Part shown: positions 35,000-44,710 of the stretch, in pieces
Position numbering within the stretch: position 1 is the stretch's first letter
How the letters are laid out: each line of letters starts with the position of its first letter
Origin: Rubrolithibacter danxiaensis
GTDB taxonomy: Bacteria; Bacteroidota; Bacteroidia; Sphingobacteriales; Sphingobacteriaceae
DNA: 64,000 nt
Reading direction: 5' to 3'
Assembly: GCF_047272945.1 (NCBI RefSeq)
Contig: NZ_JBKOPS010000002.1
Location: 248,001 to 312,000 of the forward strand
Translations under genes and position numbers: made by a program
Notes under the pieces: model-generated
What the model was told of the DNA's origin: nothing
Seen by the model: the letters and a program-made list of their open reading frames with translations, nothing else
The model's database searches: none

Positions 35000-35962
35000 A
35001 TGGGGATGACAAAACGGAATGCACCGCAACTTCTGAAACTGCACTTTGCAGTTAGGCTATTTATTAGCCTGGTTGTTCTGCAATTCATAAGTTTGTCTGT
35101 TTTTGCTCAGCAAAAAGCAATGTTTACGCAGTATATGTTTAATGGTTTAGCCATTAACCCTGCTTATTCAGCTGTTGACGAAGCCTTTAGCGTTACCGCA
35201 TTAACGAGGCATCAATGGGTGGGATTTAAAGGTGCTCCTAACACACAAAATCTGTCTATCCATTCTCCTATTAAAGAATCAAATACTTCTGTCGGGTTTA
35301 TGGTTATGCGGGATCAGATAGGTGAAGTGATCAAAGAAAATTCAGCGTTTATAACATTGGCCCAACGGGTAGAAATAAGCGAAGATACTTATCTGGCGGT
35401 AGGTCTTGATGCCGGCATCAGTAAATACGTTGCTGCTTATAGTGAGGTTTCAGGTTCAAATTCTGCCGAAGATCCTGTTTTTGAAGATGAGAATGATTTA
35501 AGAAGCAACTTCGGTTTCGGGGTAATGCTTTTTTCGGATAAATTCTACGCAGGGTTTTCTTCTCCGTATTTTTATTATCGAGACCTGGGAGACTTTTCTA
35601 ATAACAGCAGTACAGCTTATCGTCCGCACTATATTTTACAAGGTGGTTATCTCATGAATTTAGGAGAGGACTTTAAATTGAAGCCAAATGTACTGGTTAA
35701 ATATGTGAATGGTTCGCCCATGCAAATAGATTTGAATGCCAATTTGCTCATCAAAGAGACAATTTGGCTGGGTGCTTCCTGGCGATCTTTTGATTCTATG
35801 GATTTTTTAGCTCAAATCCAGCTTACACCTAAGTTACAGTTAGGTTATTCTTATGATTTTACTACTTCCGCTTTGTCGCAGGTGCAAAAAGGATCGCATG
35901 AAGTAATGCTGAATCTGCGTTTGCCGATTAAGGGAAGAAACTTCCCAAGATGTTATTTCTAA
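35000..35962 (+). CDS. PorP/SprF family type IX secretion-associated membrane protein
   Basis: 320 residues (start could be the ATG two codons later). Signal peptide ends near FAQQ (about 37). The mature start MFTQYMFNGLAINPAYSA is the hallmark of the PorP/SprF family, followed by a predicted outer-membrane barrel. These proteins work with the type IX system in secretion or in anchoring of SprB-like adhesins. No partner adhesin gene is next to it; the family occurs in many orphan copies. Confidence 0.9.
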   Translation: MGMTKRNAPQLLKLHFAVRLFISLVVLQFISLSVFAQQKAMFTQYMFNGLAINPAYSAVDEAFSVTALTRHQWVGFKGAPNTQNLSIHSPIKESNTSVGFMVMRDQIGEVIKENSAFITLAQRVEISEDTYLAVGLDAGISKYVAAYSEVSGSNSAEDPVFEDENDLRSNFGFGVMLFSDKFYAGFSSPYFYYRDLGDFSNNSSTAYRPHYILQGGYLMNLGEDFKLKPNVLVKYVNGSPMQIDLNANLLIKETIWLGASWRSFDSMDFLAQIQLTPKLQLGYSYDFTTSALSQVQKGSHEVMLNLRLPIKGRNFPRCYF

Positions 35963-36049
35963 CATTTTTCCTACTAAATCTAATTTAGAATTTTAGTAAG
36001 ATGTACAATTCAGCCTCAATGAGGACAGGTAGAAATTCTAATATATAAA

Positions 36050-36093
36050 AGCAGTTTATACCTCTATGCTGAAATATAAACTGCTGATTTTTT
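36050..36093. terminator. Terminator between converging genes
   Basis: AGCAGTTTATA (36050-36060) pairs with 36075-36085 around a 14-nt loop; T-run on the plus side and A-run before the stem, so it can serve both strands. Confidence 0.75.
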
Positions 36094-36116
36094 ACAAAGT
36101 ATTGAGTTTTCGGATA

Positions 36117-38789
36117 TTAAAACATTCCTTCCTCAGGCTGGTCAGGTTGTTGTTGTTCTCCTTCCCGGTTATTATTCCGTTTGGTTCGCTGAAAATCCTG
36201 TTTACCAAAACGATAAGAAAAAGTAAGGTTGAAAATTCTTTTTTGCCATTGGCGTTCAAATTCTTGTATAAAGAAATTTGTTTCTGTTGTTCCGCCCCAT
36301 TTACGGCTGTTTAAAAGATTGCGCACATTTAATGAAATACTGGCTTTTCTGTTTAAAAAGTCTTTACGTAAAGCAGCATCCATTCCGTACATTTCCTTGC
36401 TTCTTCCCTGTGCTCTTACTTGTGGAGCCCGGTAATCCATGCGAAGTTGGCCAGAAAAGGTGTTTGAAAATTTAAAGTTCGAGGTAAGGTTTGTATTCCA
36501 GTTAAATCCGTCGGTTGAAGCTATATTATTTTCCGGGCTTCCTGAAAATTTATTGTAATACAAATTCACGTTGGCAGTTAAATCAACGGCGTTTGATAAT
36601 TCATTTCTGTAAATAAATTCAACACCCGTTGCCTGGTTGCGGCTTAAATTGTAAAACCGGGTAAGTGTAGCAACTCCGGCAGTAGTATCAATCAGAGGTT
36701 CAATAACATCATTTACATTCCGGTAATAAACAGACGAGGTAAGCGTATTGCGTTTCCAGTTTTTCATGTAGCTTAATTCGAAAGAATTAATATCTTCCGG
36801 TTTAAGATTCGGGTTTCCCTGACGGTAATTATTTGGATCAGAAATATCTAAAAACGGATTAACCTGCCAGCCACGGGGACGGTTCACTCTTCTTGAATAA
36901 CTTAATTGAAGCTGGTTATCACCTAACTTTTGTGTTAAATAAACACTTGGATAAATTCTGAAATAATTTAAACGGCCGGTTTGTGTATAAGAATTAAAAG
37001 CAGTGTCAACCCCTGTAAAATCGGTATTAAGATAAGCCTTCTCTGCACGGGCACCTAACTGGAAACCAAAGTTTTTTGTTATCTGCTGCTGATAATTCAG
37101 GTAAAGAGCATGTACAATATCTTCTAAATGAAAATCATTTGTAAGCCGCAGATCACGATGAAACTGTGACGTAAGTACATCCAGTGTGTCTGAAATCTGA
37201 GATTCGTCATTATTGCGTATGGTCGTCCTGTATCCGGTTTCAAACTTCACATTCTTGTTTACAGGAAGGGTGTAATCCAACTGGATATTTATATTCTTTC
37301 CTTTTTCATACGTATCGTTAATACGGCCGTTATTGGGGTCGGGGTTTAAATTATTATACGAGAAAAAGTTCTGGTTTAAGTTCTGTATTCCATCCTCCTT
37401 GCTTTGCCCAAAAGAAAGATTTCCCGAAAGTTCTTCACCTTTCCTTTTTAGTTTTTGATTGTAATACAGGTTCAAATCGTACCCGTTATCAGTTTCATCC
37501 TGCTGAGAAGTTCTTAAACTTCCTCCCGTAGGGTTTATAAGCTTAAAATATTCATAGTTTAATGTTTCGTTTCTGTCGTTATCCCTAACGCTTATATTGC
37601 CGGATAAGCCGATTGTTGTATTTTCATTAGGAAAGAATTCTACACCCGCTTTTGCAGTATTACTGATATCTTTCCGCTGGCTTTCTGAATTGTTGTTTAT
37701 GCTGCTGTCGCGGGTAAAATAACGGGTGTTATTAAAACCTCCTCCAAGCCGATTACCGTTTCGGAAACTGTAACTTCCAAAGATATTCCATTTGTTATTG
37801 CGATAACTTAAATTGGTACTTGCATTGTAATTATCCTGCGACCCAAGGGTAGCTGAAACAGCGCCGTTTAATCCGATTTTCTGATTCTTTTTCAGCACAA
37901 TATTTATTATCCCCGATTGTCCCTCAGGATCGTATTTTGACGAAGGATTGGTAATAAGCTCGATGTTTTGAATTGAACTGGCTGGGATAGATTGTAATAC
38001 CTGCGCAATATTGCTGCCAGCCATAGCAGAAGGCTTTCCGTCAATAAGAATACGCACATTATTGGTACCTCTCAAACCCACATTTCCATCAGGGTCAACA
38101 GATACAGAAGGGATATTAGATAGTAAATCTGTAGCAGAACCTCCCTCACTTACCAGGCTTTGTTCAACATTGAATATTTTTCTGTCAATTCCAAGCTCAA
38201 TTGCCGGCCTTTTTCCTTCTACAACCACGGCCTTTAACACATTTGCTCCCGAGGTTGAAAGTTTAATGGTTCCAAGGGCAAAGCTCTTGCCTGTTGTTGT
38301 ATTAATTGCTTTTGTGTATGGATTATATCCTACAAAGCTTATACGCAAGGTGTAGCTTCCGGCAGAAATATTCTCCAAATTGAAATTTCCATTCAAATCA
38401 GTTTGTGCACCCTTTACAGTTTTTTTGGTTGCATTGTTTATTAAAGCTACACTGGCAAACTCAATGCCCTTTGCTGTTGATGCATCAACAACTTTTCCGC
38501 TGACAGTGCCCTGGGATGCTTTACCGGTATTTTTTACAACCGGAGCAGTTGGAGCATTTGTCCTTTGCGGATTGTTTAATTCAGGTTTAATTGTAATAGA
38601 ATCTTTTACAGGAGAAGTGTTTGAACCATTTAATGAATTATGGTTTAAGGTGTCGGAGATTTCATTTGTTATATCAGTTTTTGAAGCGGCAGAATCGGTA
38701 ACTTGCGCTACTAAAATTCCGGGAATCAATACTCCCGTGATCGAAAATAGCAGAAGTACCGGTTTAAAATACCTGTTTAAAGATTTCAT
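36117..38789 (-). CDS. TonB-linked outer-membrane beta-barrel protein (OMP_b-brl_3 type)
   Basis: 890 residues from the ATG at 38789, whose signal peptide (MKSLNRYFKPVLLLFSITG) fits better than an in-frame start 24 bp upstream. After a low-complexity Asp/Asn/Thr stretch come a carboxypeptidase-regulatory-like domain (GTVSGKVVDASTAKGIEFAS), a plug-like domain (SNIPSVSVDPDGNVGLRGTNNVRILIDG) and a barrel. The C-terminus is basic and ends in Gln/Pro/Glu-rich residues. Ligand unknown; no SusD neighbour. Confidence 0.88.
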   Translation of the reverse strand: MKSLNRYFKPVLLLFSITGVLIPGILVAQVTDSAASKTDITNEISDTLNHNSLNGSNTSPVKDSITIKPELNNPQRTNAPTAPVVKNTGKASQGTVSGKVVDASTAKGIEFASVALINNATKKTVKGAQTDLNGNFNLENISAGSYTLRISFVGYNPYTKAINTTTGKSFALGTIKLSTSGANVLKAVVVEGKRPAIELGIDRKIFNVEQSLVSEGGSATDLLSNIPSVSVDPDGNVGLRGTNNVRILIDGKPSAMAGSNIAQVLQSIPASSIQNIELITNPSSKYDPEGQSGIINIVLKKNQKIGLNGAVSATLGSQDNYNASTNLSYRNNKWNIFGSYSFRNGNRLGGGFNNTRYFTRDSSINNNSESQRKDISNTAKAGVEFFPNENTTIGLSGNISVRDNDRNETLNYEYFKLINPTGGSLRTSQQDETDNGYDLNLYYNQKLKRKGEELSGNLSFGQSKEDGIQNLNQNFFSYNNLNPDPNNGRINDTYEKGKNINIQLDYTLPVNKNVKFETGYRTTIRNNDESQISDTLDVLTSQFHRDLRLTNDFHLEDIVHALYLNYQQQITKNFGFQLGARAEKAYLNTDFTGVDTAFNSYTQTGRLNYFRIYPSVYLTQKLGDNQLQLSYSRRVNRPRGWQVNPFLDISDPNNYRQGNPNLKPEDINSFELSYMKNWKRNTLTSSVYYRNVNDVIEPLIDTTAGVATLTRFYNLSRNQATGVEFIYRNELSNAVDLTANVNLYYNKFSGSPENNIASTDGFNWNTNLTSNFKFSNTFSGQLRMDYRAPQVRAQGRSKEMYGMDAALRKDFLNRKASISLNVRNLLNSRKWGGTTETNFFIQEFERQWQKRIFNLTFSYRFGKQDFQRTKRNNNREGEQQQPDQPEEGMF

Positions 38790-38904
38790 TACAATAGGGT
38801 TAAATAAGTTCAACAGGGTAGACGCATTAATATTGCCAGCGTTTAATTTAATGGCGTAACTATTTCATTACAAAAAAATGAGTGTAAAAACGATAGAAGA
38901 GTGA

Positions 38905-39201
38905 TTAGTCAATACTTACAGTAAGGCCTTCCTGTTGGAGTATTTTGCGGTACACTTCAAGCTCGGTGTACGATCCTTCCAGTATGGCGCACTTTCCCTG
39001 GGTGTGAACGGTCCAGGCAATTTTTTCTGCCTGAGGATCAGAATAGTCCAGGTATTTTACCAGGCAATAAATAACATGATCAAATGTATTTACTTCGTCA
39101 TTCCACAAAATCAGCCGTTTATTAGTTTTTAAGCCGGCCAAGACCTCTTCAAGTGTTAATGTTTCCTCCTGAGTCTCAGTATCAGCAAAACGAATATTCA
39201 T
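38905..39201 (-). CDS. clpS: ClpS, ATP-dependent Clp protease adaptor
   Basis: 98 residues. The N-terminal flexible part leads to the core with LILWNDEVNTFDHVIYCLVKYL and the C-terminal CAILEGSYTELEVYRKILQQEGL. ClpS binds ClpA/ClpC and delivers N-degron substrates. The Asn-Asp pair of the substrate pocket (WNDEVNTF) is present. Stands alone, 90 bp upstream of the 904-residue plug protein on the same strand. Confidence 0.9.
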   Translation of the reverse strand: MNIRFADTETQEETLTLEEVLAGLKTNKRLILWNDEVNTFDHVIYCLVKYLDYSDPQAEKIAWTVHTQGKCAILEGSYTELEVYRKILQQEGLTVSID

Positions 39202-39291
39202 CCTGCAAAAATAAATAAAAATACCCGATTGTTTTTACAGGCGTTGCTACTGGTTAAAAATTCAGATCAGGATATTCTAAAGTTTTATTTG

Positions 39292-41985
39292 TCATTTCAC
39301 CTCGAAATAATGTACCTGTCTTCCAAGCTTGCCATCCACGTTTAATCCTTCAATTACTGTTCGGAAGCGGCCACTGGCGCTGGAAGTGTAAAACTCTACT
39401 GTCGCTTTTCCCGATTCGTCGGTTATGATATTAGGAGTCCAGAAAATGGTGGATCGCAGATCAGGCTTTTTATTATCCGCTTTTGGATCAGAATAAACAG
39501 GAGAATAAAATTCTTTGCTGATAAAATATCCCTGGGGAGAAATGCTGGCAACTCCCCTTGCATATGAATTTGGATTCATGTTTCGTTCGCCGTGTTTGGT
39601 GTTAACTATAATTATTCCGTTTCCTCCCTGCAAGCCATAGGTAGCTAAAAAATTTGCATTCCTTAAAACTTCAATGCTTTCTACATCATTAGGATGTAAT
39701 ATACTTAAATAATCAGGGGAGGTAAAAACTCCATCCAGCATTACACGCATAGGGCGGAAACCCCGTGTAGAATATGGAATGCCGTTTCTGAAGTATACTC
39801 CTAATAATCGGCCTTCCAGGCAATTTACAAGGGAAATACAGTTTTTAAGATTATCGGCTGTTACTATCTGATCAGCATTACCTGCACCGTTGAGGTTGCT
39901 TGAATGCGGCACCTTGGGTTTTTTATCTATTACTTTTACCTCCTGCAGCACAATACTCTTTCCTGAAAATACCTTTTGTCTGAGATTATCGTAATAGGCC
40001 TTGTTGTTTTTAAGATATGGCAATATGCTTTGATTTACATTTATTTCTATATCAGGAGTGTTTTTATTTCGGGTAACCAGGGGTGCGGGAATTTGATTTA
40101 TATCGATGTACACATTCTTCTTGTTTTGTGCCGAGCGTGCTTCTATAACAAACTTGGTATTATCAGTAAACATAAGATTGGGGAAAGAAAAGCGTCCTTC
40201 GGCATCGGTTATCGTATCAAGGGCTATACGGTCTCCGCTGGTAGAAAGCACTTTTACTTTTCCGCCTACTACCGGTTTGTCTCTGGCTGTTGTCACTCTT
40301 CCGCTTATTTCTAAACTTTGCTGCGGAAAATAACTCAGGGGCGGAAAAGATTCCTGCATGATATTTTTCCACGAAAATCTGCGCCAGCCCTGCGTAAGCA
40401 TTAAATTATCCAGGTGCTTTTCTTTTTCAGCAGTTGTGGCGGTAAAGTAATAATTGGGTTTTTCAATATATCCTTTCAGGTCAGACGTCAGCAAGAGATC
40501 AGAAAAAATAGTGTTTTCAGAATCTTCGTCCACAGGTACTTTGGTATTATCGGTAACAGCTATAGAAAAAGTTCCTCTAACCGGTTTCCCATCCGGGCCT
40601 TCTGCCTGTACTACCATTTTAACTTTCTCTTTTTGAGTATAGCTCTCTTTATCACTAACTGCTTTGAGTTTTAATTCGTCATTATTTTGAATAAATACCA
40701 GTCTTTCTGCTACGGGCTGGAAAGAAGGTGAAAAAAGAGTTAGCTGAAGAATTCCAGTATTAAAGCGTTTTTTAGGTAAAGTAGCTGCAACAACTGTCTT
40801 TTCAAGCTTACTTCTGGAAGCATATTGAACAATACCGTTGCTTTGGCCAACAACAGCAATTTCTCCTTTGTTAAGTAATGAGGGACTTGTTGTTACCTTA
40901 ATATAGAGATTGTCGGGATCCTGGGTGCTTACTGATAACACATATCCTTCTTTTGCTGCTTTTGGTAATGCAATCTTTTTTTCAGACCCGTCCGGAAGTT
41001 TTATGGATGCAGAATAAGTGGCTCCATCGGCGGGTGTAAGGCGAAAACTTCCCATCCCTGCATGTTCAGAGTTAAAATCTGTAATTTTAGTATTGTTTGC
41101 ATCGATAATTTCACCCGATATATCCACTCCCAACCCGTCTGCTCCAACAGCTTTAAAGCCTACTTTAGATGGGATGTTGTTTACCAGTTGCCCGCCTTCC
41201 GGGAAAAACTGAATATCTACATTATCAGATGTTGATTTAATTGCAAAGCTTTTGCTTACAGATTGTTTATCAGAAAGTTTTAACGAGGTATTTAGTTTTC
41301 CTGACTTTAAAAGAAAGGGCTGGGTATTCGTAAAATCTATTACAATCTTTCCCTGCTTATTTGTTACTCCTTTCCCTTTTGCGATATTTCTAAACTGGAG
41401 AAGTACTTCGTAATTAACCTCTTTGCCGGCAAGAGGATTCCCGGTTAAATCGGTATAATTAATTTCTGCCCGCACTTTTTCAGTATTTCCAACTTTTGAA
41501 AAATGGTAGGTTACGTTGGTAAGAATATTATTGGAAAATGAATTACCGATTTTTATAGTTTTATCAAAGAAAAATTCTTCACCGAAATTTCGCATCCAGT
41601 TGGTATAGGCTCTTATACGGTAATTTCCTTCATCTAATGAATCTGTTAAAGGAATATCTCCCCAGCTAAGCCCCGATGCCACAGGTAGCAGCAATGATTT
41701 CTTTATTGAATCTCTTTCATTTATCAATTCTACATATAGTATTTTGCTAAGAGCTGATAGCTGATTTTTTTCAGCATTAGCAAGATAGGCTTTAAACCAA
41801 ATGGTATCGCCTATACAGTAATAGGGCTTGTCAAAATGAAGGTGTATTTTTTCCTGCGGATACCGGTCTGTGAAAAGAGTAAGCTTGCCGAGAAGATTCT
41901 TTAAAGGATCTTCATCCTTTATAAACCCAAAAGTAAAAACAGCTAAAAAGCAAATAGCTGCAAAATATGGGAGGCGGGTTTTCAT
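39292..41985 (-). CDS. Large exported protein with MG2-like domains and a TonB-receptor plug domain
   Basis: 897 residues from the ATG at 41985 (an in-frame start lies 7 codons upstream). The signal peptide ends near FTFGF. Several macroglobulin-like beta-sandwiches follow: KIHLHFDKPYYCIGDTIWFKAYL is an MG2-like start, then KLKAVSDKESYTQKEKVKMVVQAEG. A carboxypeptidase-regulatory-like module and a TonB plug domain (about 685-790, with FRPMRVMLDGV and NGIIIVNTKHG) come next, then a short C-terminal sandwich. There is no transmembrane barrel, so it is not a receptor. Conserved in Bacteroidota; role unknown. Confidence 0.85.
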   Translation of the reverse strand: MKTRLPYFAAICFLAVFTFGFIKDEDPLKNLLGKLTLFTDRYPQEKIHLHFDKPYYCIGDTIWFKAYLANAEKNQLSALSKILYVELINERDSIKKSLLLPVASGLSWGDIPLTDSLDEGNYRIRAYTNWMRNFGEEFFFDKTIKIGNSFSNNILTNVTYHFSKVGNTEKVRAEINYTDLTGNPLAGKEVNYEVLLQFRNIAKGKGVTNKQGKIVIDFTNTQPFLLKSGKLNTSLKLSDKQSVSKSFAIKSTSDNVDIQFFPEGGQLVNNIPSKVGFKAVGADGLGVDISGEIIDANNTKITDFNSEHAGMGSFRLTPADGATYSASIKLPDGSEKKIALPKAAKEGYVLSVSTQDPDNLYIKVTTSPSLLNKGEIAVVGQSNGIVQYASRSKLEKTVVAATLPKKRFNTGILQLTLFSPSFQPVAERLVFIQNNDELKLKAVSDKESYTQKEKVKMVVQAEGPDGKPVRGTFSIAVTDNTKVPVDEDSENTIFSDLLLTSDLKGYIEKPNYYFTATTAEKEKHLDNLMLTQGWRRFSWKNIMQESFPPLSYFPQQSLEISGRVTTARDKPVVGGKVKVLSTSGDRIALDTITDAEGRFSFPNLMFTDNTKFVIEARSAQNKKNVYIDINQIPAPLVTRNKNTPDIEINVNQSILPYLKNNKAYYDNLRQKVFSGKSIVLQEVKVIDKKPKVPHSSNLNGAGNADQIVTADNLKNCISLVNCLEGRLLGVYFRNGIPYSTRGFRPMRVMLDGVFTSPDYLSILHPNDVESIEVLRNANFLATYGLQGGNGIIIVNTKHGERNMNPNSYARGVASISPQGYFISKEFYSPVYSDPKADNKKPDLRSTIFWTPNIITDESGKATVEFYTSSASGRFRTVIEGLNVDGKLGRQVHYFEVK

Positions 41986-42047
41986 ACGAAAAAAATTAAG
42001 CCTCAATTTACTAAAATTGAGGCTATTATTCTTAACAAATGAAGTAC

Positions 42048-42584
42048 TTAAAAAGTGTTACGCCACATCATACTTTCTACCGGCCGCGTAGTTTTATTGT
42101 TGTATTTCGCGTTCCCCTTAGTGTTATACATAATTTCTATTTCGCCGGCCACCTCAAAATAAATTAACTGACCTATAGGCATGCCGGCGTAAATTCGTAC
42201 GGGTTGCGCTACAGAAATTTCAAGTGTCCAGGTGTTGCAAAAACCAACATCGCCTTTTCCGGCAGTAGCATGAATATCAATTCCCAACCGTCCGGTACTT
42301 GATTTTCCTTCCAGAAATGGTACATGGCTGTGCGTTTCCGTATATTCCATTGTTACACCCAGGTACAAGGTATTAGGCTGTAAAACAAAACCGTCTTTCG
42401 GTATTTCAAAATGATCAATTTCATTATGCTGTTTGGCGTCGAGTACACGGTTTCGGTAAGTTGCCAGGTATTTCCCAAGATGCACATCGTAGGAGTTTGT
42501 TCCCAGGCATTCTCGTTTAAAGGGTTCAATGATAATGCTCCCTTTATCGATTTCTTCTAAAATTCTTTTATCAGAAAGGATCAT
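42048..42584 (-). CDS. dcd: dCTP deaminase
   Basis: 178 residues, trimeric dUTPase-like fold. Motifs ECLGTNSYDVHLG, EGKSSTGRLGIDIHATAGKGDVGFCNTWTLEI (active-site loop with the catalytic Glu) and AGMPIGQLIYF are all present. Converts dCTP to dUTP for thymidylate synthesis. 62 bp downstream of nothing on its strand; upstream the phosphopantetheinyl transferase gene diverges. Confidence 0.93.
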   Translation of the reverse strand: MILSDKRILEEIDKGSIIIEPFKRECLGTNSYDVHLGKYLATYRNRVLDAKQHNEIDHFEIPKDGFVLQPNTLYLGVTMEYTETHSHVPFLEGKSSTGRLGIDIHATAGKGDVGFCNTWTLEISVAQPVRIYAGMPIGQLIYFEVAGEIEIMYNTKGNAKYNNKTTRPVESMMWRNTF

Positions 42585-42656
42585 AAATAAGGTGAAGGTT
42601 CGGCCTAAAATTATAATTATTTTAAGATAATTTTACACCTAAATTTATTTTAACTG

Positions 42657-43304
42657 ATGAGTCTGGTATATCGCAAAGAGCTGGATAAGACAACTGCTTT
42701 TGGCTTGTGGAAAATTGAGGAAACAGAAGAAGAACTTTTAAGTCAGCTGCAGCTTAAGGAGCACGAAACCGATTATCTTGAAACTTTGAATGGTGGTAAA
42801 CGTCACCTGCACTGGCTAAGTACCCGGGTTTTATTAAGAAAAATGCTGGGAGATCCGGCCTATATTGATTGTCGTATAGACGAGCATGGTAAACCTTTTC
42901 TTACCAACTTCCCTTATCATATTTCACTTAGCCACTCGTTTGAGTATGCTGCGGTAATGATAAGTGAAGATAAAGAGGTTGGAATTGATATTGAACAGAT
43001 CAGAAATAAAATTGAAAAAATTGCAAACAAGTTTATGACAGATGCTGAACTTGAATTTATTTGTGAAGAACAGCGTACGCATCATTTATACATCTGCTGG
43101 TGTGCAAAGGAAGCAGTTTACAAGCTGCAGGGAAAAAGGAACGTTTCTTTCAAAGATCACATCCATTTAAAGCCCTTCCCATATACTGAAAAAGGTAAAT
43201 TTGAAGCCCGCTTAGAATCTACGGAAGATAACAGAACTTTCGATGTTTATTTTGAAAGATTTGAGGATTACATGATCGGTTATTGCGCTGCAGAAAAAGT
43301 ATGA
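42657..43304 (+). CDS. 4'-phosphopantetheinyl transferase (Sfp-like)
   Basis: 215 residues. Magnesium-binding Asp111 and Glu113 in VGIDIEQ and the WCAKEAVYK motif (148-156, Glu152) are the signatures of the family; the substrate-binding SLSHS lies at 90-94. It loads the CoA-derived arm onto carrier proteins. Its stop overlaps the start of lipB (ATGA). Confidence 0.92.
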   Translation: MSLVYRKELDKTTAFGLWKIEETEEELLSQLQLKEHETDYLETLNGGKRHLHWLSTRVLLRKMLGDPAYIDCRIDEHGKPFLTNFPYHISLSHSFEYAAVMISEDKEVGIDIEQIRNKIEKIANKFMTDAELEFICEEQRTHHLYICWCAKEAVYKLQGKRNVSFKDHIHLKPFPYTEKGKFEARLESTEDNRTFDVYFERFEDYMIGYCAAEKV

Positions 43305-44020
43305 AAAATAAGGATGTTTTTTTTGAAGACTGGGGTTTGATGGATTATCGGCAGGCCTGGGATAAACAGGAAGCAATTTTCTCTAAGATAGTACAGGTAA
43401 AAACTGAAAACAGGATAAATGATACAAACCTTTTAACACCTAATTACCTTGTTTTTGTAGAACATCCGCATGTTTATACTTTAGGTAAAAGCGGCAAGCC
43501 GGAAAATCTGTTGCTGGATGAAAACGGCCTAAAAGAGAAGAACGCGTCATTCTATAAAATTAATCGCGGAGGGGATATAACTTACCACGGTCCCGGCCAG
43601 ATTGTTGGGTATCCCATTCTCGATCTGGATAATTTTTTTACAGATATTCATTTATACCTCCGTACGTTAGAAGAAGCCGTCATATTAACCCTGGCAGAAT
43701 ATGGAATACAAGCAGGGCGTTATCCGGGATATACTGGTGTATGGCTGGATGCAGATAATGAAAAAGCAAGAAAAATTTGTGCAATGGGAGTACGCTGCAG
43801 CAGGTGGGTAACAATGCACGGCTTTGCATTTAATGTAAATGCCGATCTGGATTATTTTAACAATATAGTCCCATGCGGAATTGACGATAAGGATGTTACC
43901 TCTATGGAAAGGGAACTTGGGAAAAAAGTGCCTCTTGAAGAAGTAAAGCAAAAACTTTCAGCAAATATAGCCGCATCATTCGGCATGAACCTGATACATG
44001 CTCAGGATGCTAATTCTTAA
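43301..44020 (+). CDS. lipB: Octanoyl-[acyl carrier protein]:protein octanoyltransferase
   Basis: 239 residues. Transfers octanoate from ACP to lipoyl domains, the first step of lipoate synthesis. The acyl-thioester Cys192 in IVPCGIDDKDVTSM and Lys158 in KICAMGVR form the catalytic dyad; RGGDITYHGPGQIVGYPI is the family signature. The ATG at 43301 overlaps the previous stop, so I choose it over an upstream TTG. Coupling to the phosphopantetheinyl transferase makes sense because both act on acyl carrier proteins. Confidence 0.95.
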   Translation: MKNKDVFFEDWGLMDYRQAWDKQEAIFSKIVQVKTENRINDTNLLTPNYLVFVEHPHVYTLGKSGKPENLLLDENGLKEKNASFYKINRGGDITYHGPGQIVGYPILDLDNFFTDIHLYLRTLEEAVILTLAEYGIQAGRYPGYTGVWLDADNEKARKICAMGVRCSRWVTMHGFAFNVNADLDYFNNIVPCGIDDKDVTSMERELGKKVPLEEVKQKLSANIAASFGMNLIHAQDANS

Positions 44021-44065
44021 AAACCATGACTTATATACAAGGTTGAATTATAAAAATCAACCTTC

Positions 44066-44539
44066 ATGGAAAAGCAGACAAAAAATTTATTTGAAAGAGT
44101 AGCAAATAAAATTACCTGGTGGGCCGGCAGTTCATTCGCATTTTTATTTGCAATAGGAATAGTAGTTATATGGATTGTTACGGGTTCTGTTTTTCACTAT
44201 TCTGACAGCTGGCAGCTTGTTATTAATACCGGAACTTCTATTATTACATTTCTGATGGTATTTCTTATTCAGAAAGCCCAGAATAAAGATTCGAAAGCAA
44301 TACAGCTAAAGCTTAATGAACTTATTGCTGCAAGCAGACATACCAGTAATCGGATGGTTGATATTGAAGACCTGGGGGAAAAAGAGTTAGATGAATTAAG
44401 GCGTTTTTATAAAAAACTTTCAGATTTAGCTGAGCAGGATGACGATATTCATCGTTCTCATTCTATTGATAAAGCTGAAAAACTGCAGGATGAGAAGCGA
44501 AATTTAGAAAATCGAAATAATGATGCAGGATTGAGTTGA
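44066..44539 (+). CDS. Low-affinity iron permease family protein
   Basis: 157 residues. Two transmembrane helices (about 20-40 and 48-68) are followed by LIQKAQNKDSKAIQLKLNELI, the signature of the family, and a charged cytosolic tail with coiled-coil character. Whether these proteins carry iron is poorly established, so the name is that of the family only. It lies 45 bp after lipB. Confidence 0.83.
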   Translation: MEKQTKNLFERVANKITWWAGSSFAFLFAIGIVVIWIVTGSVFHYSDSWQLVINTGTSIITFLMVFLIQKAQNKDSKAIQLKLNELIAASRHTSNRMVDIEDLGEKELDELRRFYKKLSDLAEQDDDIHRSHSIDKAEKLQDEKRNLENRNNDAGLS

Positions 44540-44710
44540 AATCAAAACTGTTTTTTGCAATGTCTTAATTCTCAGCAAAGTTTACAGCTAGGTTAACATA
44601 TAAGTACCTATTTGGAAACATTTTTGTCCCTGTATCTTTTTTTTCTTCTTTATTTTAGCGATTACCAATTGAATAAGTAATTAACTAACCTTTTCGCTAA
44701 AACTTCATTT

